Below are positions 27,096 to 42,200 of a stretch of 64,000 nt of DNA, one piece after another (the first letter of the stretch is position 1; each line of letters starts with the position of its first letter). Source of the stretch: Brachyspira sp. SAP_772. GTDB taxonomy: Bacteria > Spirochaetota > Brachyspiria > Brachyspirales > Brachyspiraceae. A program made the translations under genes and the position numbers. The stretch lies in assembly GCF_009755885.1 (NCBI RefSeq), contig NZ_VYIX01000001.1:877190-941189 (forward strand), given 5' to 3'. The notes beneath the pieces were generated by a model. That model made no database searches, was not told the DNA's origin, and saw nothing but the letters and a program-made list of their open reading frames with translations.

Positions 27096-27193
27096 TATTA
27101 TTCCAATTTAAATTTTATTCTATATATTATATAATTATATATATTTCTGTCAACAACAACTATGAAAACAATAATATAAAAATCCGTTAAACT

Positions 27194-27233
27194 AATAAGC
27201 CTATAACTAGATTTCTCTAGCTATAGACTTATT
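27194..27233 (-). terminator. Hairpin downstream of the giant coiled-coil gene
   Basis: On the minus strand an 18-base arm (27233-27216) pairs fully with 27211-27194, two pairs being G-U, across a GAAA loop. On the plus strand the same two positions would be mismatches, so the structure acts on the giant gene's transcript, 37 bases after its stop. The T-run (GATTTTTATA) comes about 11 bases later, so it may be a stability hairpin or a terminator. Confidence 0.7.
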
Positions 27234-27269
27234 ATTTATATACTATATTTTACCAGATCTCTTATTTAA

Positions 27270-30200
27270 TTAATATCCCCTAGCTGACTCATCTTTCCAT
27301 TTTTTAATCACTCTCTCAACCTCATCTCTGTCATAAGAAGTATTTTTTACTATCTCATCATATTTCCAGCCCTGTTTATACATATTAATAATAATGTTTT
27401 CTTTCTTATCATTAATTTTTGTACTAGTAGTTTTACTTCTCTTTGTTAAACTCTTACCTGCATCATTAACATACTTCTCAGCGTTATCCAATAGAGTCTC
27501 TAAATAACGAACAAAGTATTCAGCTCTCTCAAGATTTTTAACTATATTGTTATCATAATCCTCATACTGCTTCCTCATATATTTTAAATTCTCTCTCTGA
27601 TTCTGTATCTCTTCTATGATAACATTAAGCTCTTCCAACTTACTAAAGAACTTCTGAACTTTTTCATCATTCTTATCTATCTTAGCCATCTCTCTATCTA
27701 AAGCAAACATCTTATCAGAGAACTCTCTTCTAGTATCTTCTATATCAAGCATAGCAGATTTAATAGTATCTATTCTTTGTAATATATCATCAGATTCATT
27801 ATCAGCGATATTTACTTTTTCTAAAATAGTATTAGCCTGCTCTTCTTTGTCATTGATAATAGCAAGTTTATTCTCTATCTGAGAAGCTATATCTATAACA
27901 ACTTTTATACCCTCTTGAGTATTTTCTATCATAGAATTACTTTCTGCTATTTGTATAAACTTGTTTTGTACCTCTTCAGACATCTCTACAAGCATATTTA
28001 CTTTCTCTTGAGTATCTTTTAAGCTTTCTTTCTCTTTTTTGATACTCTCAGCATAATCTAATATAGTGTTATGCATATTCTTAAGCTCTTCAAACTCAGA
28101 CATAGTTTTATTCATGTCATAAACTGTATTTTTAGTATCATTTACTAAAACGTCTAATTTAGCTACATCATCTTTAATGAAATTAGCCATCTCTTCTGCT
28201 TTATCAAACATTTTTACAGTATCCATATATTTATCTATGTCTTTGCCAATATTGTCTATTTGTATTTTTAATGTTTCATACTCACTATTTATATCATAAG
28301 TTTTATCATCAAGCATTTTATCTATAGAATTAACCACATCATTTAATTTTTCTGTTAAATTATCTGTTCTTGAATCTAAATCTTTGAGTATAACATTAGT
28401 TTTATCTTCATACTTCAAATTAATATCTTCTAATCTAGCATCTATCTCACTAGAATATTTAGCTATATCCTCTTCTAAAGCAGATATAATATTTTTCATA
28501 CCTGCAAGTCTCTCATCATAAACATCTAAATTTGAAGACTGAACCTTTAACATCTCCTCCTTAGCATTTTGTACATACTCTTTAGCATCATTCATAAGTA
28601 ATGATAAAGTCTGCTCCATATTAGAGTTAAGTCTGTCTATGTATTTATCATACTTGTCATTAGTAGATTCTTCTATATTAGTTATACCCTCTTCAATGAT
28701 AGTATTAGCCTCTTTAATCTTCTCATTAACAGCATCAGATATAGACTCTCTTAATTCTAACAATGAAATAGAAATATCTTCATACTGAGTTCTCAATTCA
28801 TCAAATTGAGTATTCTTATCTTCTAAAAGCTCATTTATTCTATTAGTAACATTCTCAATTATAGAATCAAATTCATTAACTTTGCTGTCTAAAGAAGTTT
28901 TAGCATTAGAAGAAAGCTCTTCAAGTCTAGCCTTAAACTTATCCCCTTCTTCCTCTATATCTTTAGAATACAACTCAATTTTATTTTGTAACTCTAATGC
29001 CTTCTCTTCAACTATAGCCTGAAGTTTTTCTATAGAAGGAGAGAATTCATTTTGTAAGTTATTCATCTTCTCTTCTACATCTTTTAGCTTGTCTTTGTTA
29101 TCTTCTAAAGATTTATTAAACTCTTCTTTAGCATTAACAGCCTTCTCTAAATCACCTAAAAGATTATCAACTGAAGAATGCATACTTTCTTTTGTTGATT
29201 CTAACTCGCTATAAAGAGAATTAATTTTATCCTGCCATTCTTTATAAGTGTTTTCAAATAAAGCTACAATGTCTTCTTTGCTTCTCTCTTGTCTGTCAGT
29301 ATAATACTTTTCTGTTTCAAGATACATGTCCTTTAATTTTGTAACTTCTTCTTCATGCATAGCTTTTACTTCTTCTATGCTTCTTTCACTCTCATAATTA
29401 ACAGCACTTCTTAATTCACCTAAAAGCTCATCTTGATAAGAAGACATATTATCTCTTAACTCTTTAGCAGTATCATCTAATTTAATATTCATCAATTTGA
29501 AAGTTTCATCTATCTTATCACTAATAGTTAACTCTACCTCATCTATAGCCTGTTTAACATCATTGAATCTCTCAAATTTCTTCATTTCATTATTAACAAA
29601 CTCATTTACAATTTTCATTATATGAGGAGTTAAATCATTAGTCTCTTTTAATATACTCTCATTAAATGAAGCAAGTAAATTATTAACAGCTTCTTTAGAT
29701 TTGTCTAAATGCTCATTATTTTCATTAATAATTCTCTCTTCCATAGAAGATATATATTCTTCAACTTCTTTTATCTTTCTATTAAACTCTAATTCCTTCT
29801 CAGCTATTCTTTGAGAAGCATTATCAGATGCTTCAATAACAGCAGATGTTAAATTATCAATTTTATTGTTTATATTAACATCGCTAGTTTTTACCATCTC
29901 AATTAGAGCTTCTCTTTCTCTGCGAACATTTTCTATGTCTTGAGATATTAATTTTTGAGACTGACTTAATAATCTTATCTCATTTTCCTGCTCTTTCAAA
30001 TTAACTTTAATAGTATCAACTATAGCATCTATCTCATTTTGAGCATTATCTATTCTCTCTATTATAGATTTTACCTTTTCATTTTCTATATCATCTATAT
30101 GTTTCTTAACTTTTTCAACATTGTCAGTAATATCTAATAATATATGAGAAGCACTATCTTTAATATTATCAACTTCAGCCTCTATAGCATCTCTATAGAA

Positions 30201-33200
30201 CTCTTTGATTTTTTCTGGCTCTGAATAAGCATCTTCAAAATGTTCTATTCTAGCTTCTATACGTTTTCTGAAAGCCTCATTAGACTCTTCAAATACTTTG
30301 ATAATATCATCTCTCAACTCTTCTGTCATATATTTGAAATCAGCTTCTATAGAATCACCTTTAAAGTTTTCAAGAACTTCTAATATCTCTTTTTTCTGTT
30401 CATCTATTAGAGAAATAGCATCATCTTTGCTTATTAAATCTAGAGAAACTTTTTTGTTTAGCTCATCTATATTATCAATTATGCCCATCTTCTCATTATT
30501 CAAAACCTTCATAGCTTCATCTTGTTCTCTTATAAGCTCTAATATAGTTTTTCTAAAATTAATAAACTCATTGATTAGTCTATTTCTATCGCTTTCTATA
30601 CTGTTTATAGCATCATCAGAATATAAAGTACCTGTCTCATACTTTAATCTAATATCTTCTACCTCTAAAGCAATTCTCTCTCTCTCTTGTAATAAACTAT
30701 TCGCTAACTCTTCTATAAAAGATAGTTTATTAGCAAACTCATCTCTAAAATTAGAAATATCATTTGCCATATTATCTCTATAGCTATTAATATTACCAAC
30801 TATCTCTTCTTGAAGCATAGCAAAATTATTTCTCATATCAACTTTTTGCTCTTCAGCAATAGCTTCAAAATGATTCTCTTCTTGAAGTTTAGATTCTATA
30901 TCATCTCTAAATGAAGCAAACTCTTCTCTCAAAGACATCTTCTCTTCAACAAATATATTGCTTATATCTTCTAAAGTTGGAATATCTTTAAGTATTGATT
31001 CTTTTAAACCAGATAATTTATTTTCAAAATTAACTTGCTCTTTTGATAAAATCTCAGCTATAACATCTGTAGGAGAATAGTTTTCTTCTAAGTCTTTTCT
31101 AAACTCCTCTATAGTTTTATTGATATTAGCTATCTCTTCATCAAACAATTTTGATACATAATCTTTATCTACAATATTTGAAGATAATTTCTCTTTTGTA
31201 TCATCTATAGAATTATCAATACTGCCTTTATACTCTGACATAAGCTCTTCAAACTTATCTAAAGAAACAGAATTATCTTTTAAACTTTCAAACTCTTTTC
31301 TTATATCATTTAAAGCATAATATAAATTAGCTTTTTCTTTATCAATTATCTCATTAAAGTTCTTTAAATATTCATTTCTAAAAGCTTCTATCTTGTCAGA
31401 ATTAGACATATATTCTACTCTAATAGCAGATTTGAAATTATCTAATTCTTCTATTAATTTATTTTTCTCTTCTTCAAATAACTCAGAGAAGTTTTTATTA
31501 TTAGAAGTTAATATATCATTTTTAAAGCCTTCAAACTCATTAACTATATTGTTCTTTTCAGAAACAAATAAATCGCTAATATCTTCCATGCTAGGTATTG
31601 ATTCAATAATCTCTGTTTTAAACTTAGAGAACTCTTCATTTATCTGAACATCTTTTCTCTCTATAGTTTCATAAACATCTTTCTTAAGCTCATATATTGA
31701 ATCTAATAATTCTTTCTTATCTTTAGCAAGCTCATTAGAAAGCTCTAAAGAAGATATTAAATTATGTTCTATATGTCCTGTATCATTTGACAAACTATCT
31801 TTCAAATTATTTATCTTAGTATCAATAGCTTCTTCATAATCATTCAATACTTTATCTAATCTGTTTACATACTGAGTGATATCATTATTTAAGTAATGCT
31901 GACTATCTTCTACATCTTTTATCCTATCTTCAAATGCTTCCATTTTGTTTTCAAATGTAGAAATTTTATCATTAATCAATGATTTTGATTTATTATTTTC
32001 ATCTTCAATAGAAACAATTTTATTTTCTAAATCAGATTTTAAATTGTTTATAGTATTTGATATACTTTCTATTTTTTCATTAGAAGTAAGATTTTCTTTG
32101 TCTAAGCTTTCAATTATAGAGTTTATACTATCACTAAAGTTCTTTTCAACATTGTCTATCTTAGAATTAAACTCTTCAAATGAATCTCTAAACTTAATCT
32201 CTAAATCAGATTTGAAGCTATCTGCCTTTTCAGCTATAAAATCAGAATATAATTCTCTTATTTTATCACCATCGCCCCAAGAATCTTCAAAGAACTCTAT
32301 GCGTTTTTCTAATCTGCTTGTAAAGTTCAAGTTATTATCTTCAATATTTGATAAGCTATCTACTATAGAAGATATTTTAGATTTATATTCTTCAAGAGTA
32401 TTAAATATATCATTATTATTAGATTTAAATAACTCAAAACTTTCCTCTATTTTTTTCAACTCTTCAGATAATTCATCTTTGCTGATTGCATTGTTCTCAT
32501 AAGAAGAGATTTTATTTACTAATTCTAATTCTTTGCTATTTATAAAATCATTAATTTTTCCCTCTGAACTTTCAATAGCTTTAGATATAGCATTATTTAT
32601 ATTTTCATTTAAATCATTTAATGAATCTGTTATGATATTATCTAAACTCTCTTTGCTTTTCTCTATACTATCCATCTGCTCTTTTAATTTAGAATCTATC
32701 TTAGAAGAATAATCATTCAAATATACATCAATATATCCTCTATTAGCATCCATCTTAGATTTTTCTATTTCTAATTTCAAACTATTACAAAGCTCTTCTA
32801 AAGATTTAGAATTATTTTCATAAGTAGTGTTTAACAACTTCGCATAGCTTTCATAGTTAGAAATAATATTTTTTCCAACATCATCTATATCTTTCATTAT
32901 AGAAGATGATTCCTCTAATCTATAGCTTTCTATATTTTTAAGTTCATCTTCATATTTATCAATAGCATCAGTTATCATATTATTAAATCTATTAATATCA
33001 GAAGTTAGATTGCTTTCTAAGTCATTAACTTTATTATTAATAGACTCTATTCTAGATTCTAATGATTCATTTAACTCATTTTCTCTATCTGCTATTTTTT
33101 CTCTAACAGCTTTTACTATATCATCTACAATAGATTCTTTTTTATCATTTGTGCTATCTATAAATGATTCTATATTATTTTTTGCTTCTTTTAATTGTTC

Positions 33201-36200
33201 AAGCAAATTATATAAACTATCATCTTTCCAAATAGATATACCGTTTTCAACCTCATCAATTTGCTCTTTTAAACTTGACATTATTTCATTTTTCAAGTTG
33301 TTTACTTCTGGAGTAATAGCATCTTCATAAAGTTTTAATATTTTGCTTGAATCTGATAAATTATCTTCAAAATAAGAAACTCTATTATTGATGTTTTCTC
33401 TAAACTCATCATTATTAGAATTTAATTCATCATATAAAGAATAAAGTTTCTCTTTCTCTTCATCAAAATATTCTTTAGAAACAGTATTATCTTCTAATGT
33501 GTCCATTTTATATTCCAATGAATACTTAAACTCAGATACCTCTTCAAATAATCTATCAACATCAACTCTTAAATTACTATCAACACCTTCTAAATTATTT
33601 TTTAACAAATAAACTTCATTTTCTAACTCATCAAGCTTATCAAAATCTTCTTTCAATGAATTAAATGTATTTTCTAATTTTATTCTCTCCTGTTCTAATT
33701 CATCTAATATATCATTATTTTTCAAAGCTTCTAATTCAAATTTAAAGTTATCTATGCTGTCTAATATACTATTTTTTTCATCATCCATAGTATTTTTTAT
33801 ATTAGAAATCATACTCTCAGAATCTGATACTCTATCAATTATCTCTTTAGTAAACATATCAAATGATTCTTCAAATTGATTTTTTAATTCATCAAAAATA
33901 CTTGGAATATCTGATTTTTTAGCTTCTAATATAGACTCTTTGAAATTAGCAAACTCTTCTCTCAATGCTGCAACATGCTCATCACTTAGTACTGCACTTT
34001 CTATAGTTAAAAACTTCTCTTCAAAAGATTTATTTAAAGATTCATATTCTTTTTTAAGTTCCAATATTTTTGAATCTATATACTCATACAATAATTTTTC
34101 TTTATCATCTATTTTAGATATTTGTTCAGCATAATCATTTAATTTGCTCTCTACCAAAGATATTCTTTCATTTTGATTAAGAGTATTTTCATTTATTTTA
34201 TTTATAGTATCATTCAAATTAGTATTAAGCTCATCAAAACTATTTTTTATTATATTATCCAATTCTTCTTTTGCATTGTTTAATATATTAAGCTTACCTT
34301 CTAATTTTGAATCAATATTATTTAAATATTCTTGTAAATACTCATTAATATAATTTTTCTGAGACTCTGCATTCTCATCTTTAAGATTTTCTAATTCATT
34401 TTTCAAATTATTAGAATACTCTTCTAAATACTCACTTATATAATTTTTATCAGTTTCTGTATTTTCTTCTTTAAGAGTCTCTAGCTCATCTTTCAAGTTA
34501 TTTGAATATTCTTCTAGTAAAGATACTGAATTATTATAAACTTCTTCTAAGTCTTTTACATAATTCTCATAGCTATTTTTAACCTCTTCACTTATCTTAT
34601 TTATAGCATCTATACTTAATTGTGAACTATTAGCTTCTAAAGTGTTTATCTCTACTTTGTAATTATTAACAGCTTCATTTAAACTATTATAGAAGTTCTC
34701 TAAGTCTTTGCTAACTTCATTACTTATCTTATCATCAAATACTGACAACTTATTTTCTATATCTTTAATTCTATCTTCTAATCTGCCGTATATAGCTTCT
34801 TCTTTTGATTCTAACTCTTTCATCATAGAAGATAATAGTTCTTCTTTTTTACTGTCTGTGTCTTTTATGTAGTTTTCTATACTAGATTTAGACTCTTCTA
34901 ATCTATCATATATAGCTTTCTCTTTTTGTTCTAACTCATTCATTATAGAAGATAATAGTTCTTCTTTTTTACTATCTGTATCTTTTATATAGCTCTCTAT
35001 ACTATTTTTTGCTTGCTCCAACTCAGATAATAATCTATTAATATCACCTTCTCTATAATTATCTATACTTGATGATAAATTATCTACTTTGCCTTTTAGC
35101 TCTTCTAAATAATTTTCAAACTCAAGCTCTCTTTCATATTTTATATTTTCTAGCTCTTCTCTTAAATCTGATGAATACAAGCTTCTTAATCTTGAATTAT
35201 CTGACCAAGTATCTTCAAAATATTCTACTCTTCTCTCTAATCTATCTCTAAACTCTTTATTGTCTTTTTCTAAATTATCAAATAAATTGTTTAGTTTTGA
35301 CAACTCTTCATTAAATAAATCTTTTACACTGCTGTCATTATTTAATGAATTAATATTATTTGTTATACCGCTAAGTTTATCTTCCAAATCTTTTCTATAA
35401 TTTGATATACTATTTTCTAACTCTAATGATTTGTTAATAGCTTTGTCTACATCTTCTTTGAAACTGCTTAATCTATTATCAAAATCATTTACATTACCAT
35501 TCACACTTTCAAAGTTATTATTTAACACCTCAAAGTTAGATGATATTGTATCTAGATTAGAAGATATATTTTCATTATTTAATGATAATTCTTCAACTCT
35601 GCTATTTAATTTATCCATTTCTAAATGAACATTATTATATTCTTTTTTAAGTTCATCCATTGAAGAGCTTATTGAAGATTTTAATGAATTATCCAATTCT
35701 GATACATTATCTCTTAATTCATTTAAGCTGCCTTCTAATTCATCAAATTTAGATAATTCTTCTCTTATACCATTGAAAGAATCTTCTAATGATAATTTAT
35801 AATCTAATAGCTCATTTAATCTATCATCATTGTTAACATTATCTACTTCTAAGCGAAGTGCATCTAATTCTTCTAATAAAAGATTCTTGTCGCTTGAAAG
35901 CATATCTTTTACATAGTTTATATCACTGTCTGTGTCATTTAGTCTAGTTAATAAGTCTCTACTGAACTGTTCAAAGCCTCTCTCAAGTTTTTCTCTCTCC
36001 TCTTCAAATAAACTATACAAATCACTACTATCATTAACTAAATCATTATTATCATTAACTGATGAAATATCGCCTTTCAATGATAAATAATCATCTCTAA
36101 GACTCTCTAGTTGAGATATGAGCTCTTCTTTCTCTTGACTTTGTAAATCTATTGTTTCATCTCTGTCTAAAATACTCTTCTTAACTAAATCTAAAGCCTC

Positions 36201-39200
36201 TTCAAAATCTACACTCAATTCTTTATACTGAGTACGTACTGAAGCTATATCAGCCTCTAAGCTTGATTTTATATTAGTTATCTCTTCTTCTAATTTACTA
36301 TTAATACTATTTATACGTGAATCTAATTCTTCCACATAATCTTTATTAAACAACTTGCCGAAATCTTCTTCCAACTTGCTTAATTTCTCTACATTTACAA
36401 GAAGCTTATCATTAATATCTTTCTCTAAAGTTGATAATTTTTCTTCTGCTAAACTATTTACTTTAGACAATGACTCTTCTATGCGGCTATTAAGAGTTTC
36501 AAAAGAAGTATTTAATATATTATCTAATTCTTTTTTACTTTCATCTAATACAGTTAACTTCTCTTCCAATCTACTATCTAAATTATTTGAATACTCTTCT
36601 AAATATTCATTAATATAATTTTTCTCTGTTTCTGTATTTTCTTCTTTAAGAGTTTCTAACTCATCTTTTAAGTTACTTGAATATTCTTCTAATAAAGATA
36701 CTGAATTATTATAAACTTCTTCCAAGTCTTTTACATAATTATCATAGCTATTTCTAATTTCTTCACCTATCTTGTTGATAGCATCTGTACTTAATTCTGC
36801 ATTATTAGCCTCTAGTGTGTTTATCTCTGTTTTGTAATTATTAACAGCTTCATTTAAACTACTATAAAAGTTCTCTAAATCTTTGCTAACTTCATTACTT
36901 ATCTTATTATCAAGTACTGATAGTTTGCCTTCTATATCTTTAACTCTATCTTCTAATCTGCTATATATAGCTTCTTCTTTTGATTCTAACTCTTTCATCA
37001 TAGAAGATAATAATTCTTCTTTTTTACTATCTGTATCTTTTATATATTTCTCTATAATAGACTCAGACTCTTCTAGTTTATTATATATAGCTTTTTCTTT
37101 TACACCTAACTCTTTCATTATAGAAGATAATAGTTCTTCTTTTTTGCTGTCTGTATCTTTTATATAGTTTTCTATACTAGATTTAGACTCTTCTAATTCT
37201 TTTAATAATCTGTTTATATCGCCTTCTTTATAATTATCTATGCTTGATGATAAATTATCTACCTTAGCTCTCAACTCTTCCAAATAATTTTCAAACTCAA
37301 GCTCTCTTTCATATTTTATGTTCTCTAGCTCTTCTCTTAGCTCTGCTGAATATAAACTTCTTATTCTTGAATTATCTGACCAAGTATCTTCAAAGTATTC
37401 TACTCTTTTTTCTAATCTATCTCTAAACTCTTTATTGTCTTTTTCTAAATTATCAAATAAATTGTTTAGTTTTGATAACTCTTCACTAAACAAATCTTTT
37501 ACACTGCTGTCATTATTTAATGAATTAATATTATTTGTTATACCGCCAATCTTATCTTCTAAATCTTTTCTATAATTTGATATACTATTCTCTAACTCTA
37601 ATGATTTGTTAATAGCTTTATCCATATCTTCTTTGAAACTGCTTAATCTACTATCAAAATTATTTACATTACTATTAACACTTTCAAAGTTGCTATTTAA
37701 TACTTCAAAATTAGATGATATTGTATCTAGATTAGAAGATATATTTTCACTGTTTGAAGTTAAATCTTCTACACTGCTGGATAATCTATTTATATCTGAG
37801 TTTAGATTATTTAATTTAACATCATAAGATTCTAAATCTTTATTTATATTATCTTTTAATTCATCTAAAGAATTATTAAATGAATTATCTAATTCACTTA
37901 CAAAGCTTTTTAATCCATTTAAGCTTCCTTCTAACTCATCAAATTTAGATAACTCTTCTCTTATGCCATTGAAAGAATCTTCTAATGATAATTTCGATTC
38001 TAATAATTCATTTAACCTATCATCATTATTAATATTATCTACTTCTAAGCGAAGCGCATCTAACTCTTCTAATAAAAGATTCTTATCGCTTGAAAGCATA
38101 TCTTTTACATAGTTTATGTCACTGTCTGTATCATTGAGTCTATTTAATAACTCTCTGCTAAACTCTTCAAAGCCTCTCTCAAGCTTTTCTCTCTCCTCTT
38201 CAAATAAACTATACAAATCACTATTATCGCTATTGTTATTAGCTGATAATGCATCACCTTTTAATGATAAATAATCATCTCTAAGACTCTCTAGTTTGGA
38301 AATAAGCTCTTCTTTCTCTTGACTTTGTAAATCTATTATCTCATCTCTGTCTAAAATACTCTTCTTAACTAAATCTAAAGCCTCTTCAAAATCTACACTC
38401 AATTCTTTATATTGAGTACGTACTGAAGATATATCAGCCTCTAAGCTTGTTTTTATATTAGTTATCTCTTCTTCCAATTTACTGTTAATGCTATTTATAC
38501 GTGAATCCAATTCTTCCACATAATCTTTATTAAATAACTTACCAAAATCTTCTTCCAACTTGCTTAATTTCTCTACATTTACAAGAAGCTTATCATTAAT
38601 ATCTTTCTCTAAAGTTGATAATTTTTCTTCTGCTAAACTATTAACTTTAGATAATGACTCTTCTATGCGGCTATTAAGATTTTCAAAAGAACTATTTAAA
38701 ATATTGTCCAATTCTTTTTTGCTTTCATCTAATACATTTAACTTCTCTTCCAATCTACTGTCTAAATTATTTGAATACTCTTCTAAATATTCATTAATAT
38801 AATTTTTCTCATCATTTAAAAGCTGTAACTGAGATTCTTCTTTAATATTTTCTATCTCTTTTTTAACATTATCAAGATGCTCATCTAAAGAAGAAACGGC
38901 TGTGTTATAAGTATTATCAAGCATTATAGAATATTCTTCATAATCTGCTCTTATACTATCTGATAAAGCTTTTAAATCTGATATAATAGTCTCTTTTTCA
39001 TTACTTCTGTGATGTTCTATGTTTTTTATCTCTTCGCTATATTTATTAGAAGCATCATTTATCATCTTATATATATTTTCTAAACTGCTTCCTATATCAT
39101 TATTAATCTTTTTGTCTATATCAGATAATTTATTATTAACATCTATTATTTTTTCATCTATACGAGAATAAATTTCTCCTTCTTTAGCTTCTAATTTTTT

Positions 39201-42200
39201 TAGTATATCAGAAAGTAGCTCCTCTTTCTTGCTGTCTGTGTCTTTTATATAAGACTCTATACTATTTTTAGCATCATTTAATTGAGATAAAAGCTCATTA
39301 ATATTTTCATTTTTCCAATCTTCTATACCGCTAGAAATTTCATCTATCTGTGTTTTTAACTCATTAATATAAACATCAAACTTCTCATCAGAATATGCTC
39401 TAAGATTGTTAATTTCTTCTTTTAGTTCATTAGCATACATACTTCTAAGTCTAGTAGGGTCAGACCAAGAATCTTCAAAATATTCAATGCGTTTCTCTAT
39501 TCTATTTTTAAACTCTTCATTTCCAGATGATAATTCTTTTAATATATTTTCCATTCTGTTTTCTATATTATCAGTCTTATCAATAGAACTAGAAATACTT
39601 CCCTTTATATCATACAATTCTTTATTGAGAGTCTCTAAATCTTCTAATAAAGAACTAGAATCATTAGATATTTTCTCTTCTAAATTATCTTTAAAATCTA
39701 TTAACTTACTAGATAAAGAAGCAACATCATCTTTTATAGTAGAGTCTATTCCTTCCATTCTATCTTTCAAAGAAATAAAATCTTTTTCTAAATTTTTAAC
39801 TTTTTCTATATCAGATTTTAAATCATCTAAAGAGCTCTCTAATTGAAGCTTATCTTCAACTAAAGCATCGACTCTGTTATCAGATTTAACATCTTCTAAA
39901 TCTTTTTCTATAAATTCTAGTTTTTCTATTAAATGATTTCTCTCTTCAGATAAAACATCTTTAATGTAATTCAAATCGCTTTCATTATCAGATATTCTCA
40001 TAAGAAGATTTTTTGAAAACTCATCAAATATATTTTCTATTTTTTCTCTCTCTTCTTCTAATAAAGCAGGTATCTCTACTTCATTGCTTTTTAATATTTG
40101 AGATTTAAAAATTTCAAACTCTTCTTTCATATCATCTAATTGAACATTCAAAGCCTCTCTCTCAGACTCTTGAATACCGCTTAATTCTTCTCTAGACATA
40201 ATAGAAGATTTTATTTCATCTATAGTTCTATCGAATTCTGTATTTTTAAATGATACATCAGATTTTAATTCTTCTAATTCATTATAAATATCATCTTTAA
40301 AACTATCTACCAAATTAGAAATATCATTAATGCGTTCAAGTTTTTCATTATATTCATTAAACATAGATAACATATTTTCATTATTAGAAATCATATTATC
40401 TATCTCTTCTTTTAATTTACTATCAAGGCTGTCTCTATAAGTATTGAAACCATCTCTCAATAATTCTAATGCCTTAGAAAGTTCTAATGTTTGATTATTC
40501 ACTGCTGAATCAGTATACTCTTTAGCTTTCTCCAATAATTGAGTAACACCATTATAAAGAGTATTGAAAGAATCATTTAAAGTAGTGTTTATATTATTAA
40601 CCTTTTCATCTATCTCTAAAGATTTATCTTTCAAATAATTATCTATATAATTAGACTCATTTTCTAAATGTATTTTTTCAGAATCTTCTCTGTGTTTTTC
40701 TATATCATTTTTTAATTCACTAACATAATCATCAAGAGAAGTTTTTTTATTGTTGTATATCTCTTCTAATATCTTAGTATATTTTTTATAATCTTTTCTT
40801 ATGCTAGCACCAATATTTTCAATATCAGCTATTATACTTTCATTTTCTTCTACTCTTAAGCTTTCTATCTCTTTTATTTCATCATTATATTTTTCTATAG
40901 CAGCCTCTATTATTTCATTAAGCTCTTCTAATTTGCTTAAAGATTCCTCTTCTATTTTATTAAACACCTCATCACACTTAGCGTTCAAAAACTCTTTTTT
41001 ATCTTCAATATAAGATGAAACATCTTGCATTTCAGCATTAACTGCTTTTTTCAAACTGCTAATATTATCTTTAAGATCATTAACATAAGAATCAGCTGTT
41101 TCCAATCTATCATCTATAGTATTTTTCAACGCATCTATATAATAGTTAGAATCTTTCTCTTTAGAATCTATATTAGATTTTAATTCATCAACATATCTAT
41201 TAATATCATCTTTCTTTATTTCTATATCTTCAATTATGCTATTTACAGAAGAAATAACCTCATTAGATTTTGCATCAACATTTTCTTTTACACTATTAAC
41301 ATAATCTGTAATATCTTTTGTTTTATTTTCTATACTATCTTCCATGTTTTTAGATGCAAATGCCAACTCTTCTAATTTAGAAGATAAAGTATCCATTTTT
41401 ATTCTATATTCATCACTAATAATATCAGAGTGCTCTTTTAATTGTTCATATTCATTTCTCAAATTATTATAATAATTTTCTAAAGAACCCTTATATTCCT
41501 TAGTCATAGAATCTAAATCTGATTTGCTATCACTAAACAAATTATCTATCTTATCATTTAATGATTTATATTTATCTTCAATATTTGATAGTAAATTGCT
41601 TTCTTTTTCATTTGCAACATCATATACTCTGTTTATAGTATTTTCAAAATTTTCTCTTCCATTTTCAACTCTATTTAAAATATCTTCTATATCATCTCTA
41701 ACTTTGTTTATACCTTCTCTTTTTTCATTTAAAAGAGCATCAAATGAATTAGTTGCCTCAAGTAATTCTGTATTTAACATATTAACTATTTTGTTTTTAT
41801 TCTCTTCAGCAAACTCTTTATTTTCATTTAATGAATTATCTATTTTCTCTTTAAACTCTTTTAGAGAATCTTCCATATTTGAAATTATATCATTATGTCT
41901 TTTATCGCTTTCTTCTACCTGATTAACAAGACTATTTATGCTATCACTTATAGATTTCATACTAGTCTCTTCATAATTATCAAGAACTTCTTTTAATTGA
42001 GTTTTCAAACTATCTAAACAAGAGTTACCATACTCATATAAATTACTTTTAATCTCTTCTATGTTATACTCTGCATTTTTTATGCCAGTATCTAATTTTT
42101 CATTAGCATTATCAATTAAATCTTTTATCTCTGAAGAAGTTTTATCTAAAAGCTCTATACGTTTTTCTATATTTTCTTTTAAATTAGTTTCTGTATCTTC

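Larger units (their letters stand above)
34403..38761 (-). repeat. Tandem 2.18-kb repeats inside the giant gene (two near-identical copies)
   Basis: Anchored on the codons for 'FNNLDSRLEEKL'-type sequence (EEYSNNLDSRLEEKL), copy A spans 38761-36578 (2184 bases) and copy B 36577-34403 (2175 bases). Long stretches are almost identical, for example the segments encoding 'DINDKLLVNVEKLSKLEEDF' and 'DTDSDINYVKDMLSSDKN'. Related but diverged copies flank them on both sides (about 40950-38762 and 34402-32700). Copy boundaries are arbitrary. Confidence 0.85.

Noticed and set aside
27096..27193. Expected SAM or methionine riboswitch or T-box ahead of metN
   Set aside because: The leader is simple A+T-rich sequence with no conserved aptamer elements or T-box core; the only strong hairpin belongs to the giant gene's transcript.
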